A stretch of DNA of 13,666 nt, taken from positions 1-13,666 of the forward strand of contig CAYPST010000111.1 in NCBI GenBank assembly GCA_964413425.1, written 5' to 3'. The notes beneath the pieces were generated by a model. It was not told the origin of the DNA and did not search any database. It saw nothing but the letters and a program-made list of their open reading frames with translations. Shown one piece after another: positions 13,134 through 13,666 of this stretch (positions within the stretch are counted from its first letter, which is position 1; the number at the start of each line of letters is the position of its first letter). Source of the DNA: DATFLS01 sp964413425. GTDB lineage: Bacteria; Fidelibacterota; JAANXI01. The translations under genes and the position numbers were made by a program.

Positions 13134-13666
13134 TTATTCTAACCAGCACCAGCCATATCGAGAAAAATGCGGCAGCTCAATGATCCAAACCGAGTGATCA
13201 CCCCCATCTTTGATTTGAATATATTGTTCATCGAGATCATCATAATTGACCACAGCATTCGGGCTGCCGCTAATCAGATCTTTGCTGACAGCTAATGTCG
13301 CAGTCTGGCCTTCTTGAAATTCAATATGTTCGGAGTGAGATTGAATATCGAAGTCGTTCTGTTTACAGCGACGGATGTCGAAGACCAGGATACCGTCTGA
13401 TGCAACATAAATTGCGAAGGTTATTGGGGTATCATCTTTCAGGGTATTGGGTGGGATTTCAATGTAACTTCCGCCGGTCTGACTGCCACCAACCCGACCT
13501 CCGTTGTGAGCGTTCACCTGTTGCCCATGCAGCAAAATCCCCTTGTCGCTCTTCCGGGCAAGTCCGAGAGCCTTTTGAGAGGCTGGTAACAGTTGAACAG
13601 CCCTGGTGACTGGTTCTGAAGGGACATTCTGACAAGTGGACAGGAAACCGAACCCTATCATCGTGG
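13134..13666 (-). CDS. ZU5-like domain lipoprotein, 5' end missing
   Basis: The 3' part of a gene running off the window. An ATG occurs at 13661, but only nine residues (MIGFGFLST) would precede the lipobox cysteine (LSTC), with no positively charged n-region. The reading frame is open to the window edge, so the real start is probably just outside. After the lipidated Cys and a linker comes a segment reading GGRVGG..GG.YIEIPPNTL.DDTPITFAIYV (about 54-86 counted from that ATG), which matches the 'GG ... l.iPpgAl ... tpI.i' pattern of ZU5 domains. The C-terminus has LPHFSRYGW, an ending I associate with bacterial ZU5-type surface proteins. It is probably an outer-membrane-anchored lipoprotein with a beta-sandwich head; no enzymatic role is visible. 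The family call is moderate, the lipoprotein call stronger. Confidence 0.72.
   Translation of the reverse strand, partial: TMIGFGFLSTCQNVPSEPVTRAVQLLPASQKALGLARKSDKGILLHGQQVNAHNGGRVGGSQTGGSYIEIPPNTLKDDTPITFAIYVASDGILVFDIRRCKQNDFDIQSHSEHIEFQEGQTATLAVSKDLISGSPNAVVNYDDLDEQYIQIKDGGDHSVWIIELPHFSRYGWCWLE

Noticed and set aside
1..13666. CRISPR arrays, tRNA or rRNA genes, toxin-antitoxin or phage-defence genes
   Set aside because: No regularly spaced repeats, no cloverleaf or rRNA-like sequence and no defence-type protein motifs were seen on either strand.

Overview
The window looks like chromosomal DNA of a Gram-negative bacterium, probably of the FCB superphylum (Calditrichaeota/Marinimicrobia/KSB1-like rather than classical Bacteroidetes). 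The reasons are large surface-type lipoproteins beside outer-membrane beta-barrels, intermediate base composition, and clear AGGAG-type ribosome binding sites, which classical Bacteroidetes mostly lack. This placement is inference; no rRNA or marker gene is present.

Positions 1-8126 hold two paralogous copies of a two-gene cassette, all on the minus strand. Each copy is a multi-domain lipoprotein gene (823 aa at 5655-8126; 673 aa at 1503-3524) followed almost without gap by a gene for an outer-membrane beta-barrel of about 430 aa (4357-5643; 208-1500). Each barrel gene is followed by a hairpin terminator (4300-4327 and 147-176). The lipoproteins share the mature N-terminus CYI(E/D)NPTQTNFP and a conserved C-terminus. 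They differ mainly because the longer one carries a second copy of an internal module of about 132 residues. I recognise no established system with this composition; a lipoprotein-barrel pair acting together at the outer membrane is the natural hypothesis.

Between the cassettes (3525-4291) lies a non-coding stretch holding a 190-bp MITE-like element (3928-4117). It has perfect 15-bp terminal inverted repeats flanked by an 8-bp direct repeat (AAATAATA on both sides), and contains two internal hairpins.

Positions 8445-9848 on the plus strand hold a short-chain dehydrogenase with the Y-x6-K spacing of enoyl-ACP reductases (FabI/FabL-like) and a RimJ/RimL-type GNAT acetyltransferase, possibly co-transcribed.

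Positions 9979-12724 on the minus strand hold a soluble TPR protein and then a soluble PAS-containing histidine kinase (HPK4-type, HDFNN H-box) with a C-x10-C-x2-C motif in its PAS region. There is no response regulator in the window. The two may form a sensory pair, with a possible separate promoter for the kinase.

Positions 13134-13666 hold the 3' part of a lipoprotein gene with a ZU5-like domain, cut by the window edge. No rRNA, tRNA or CRISPR array was seen.
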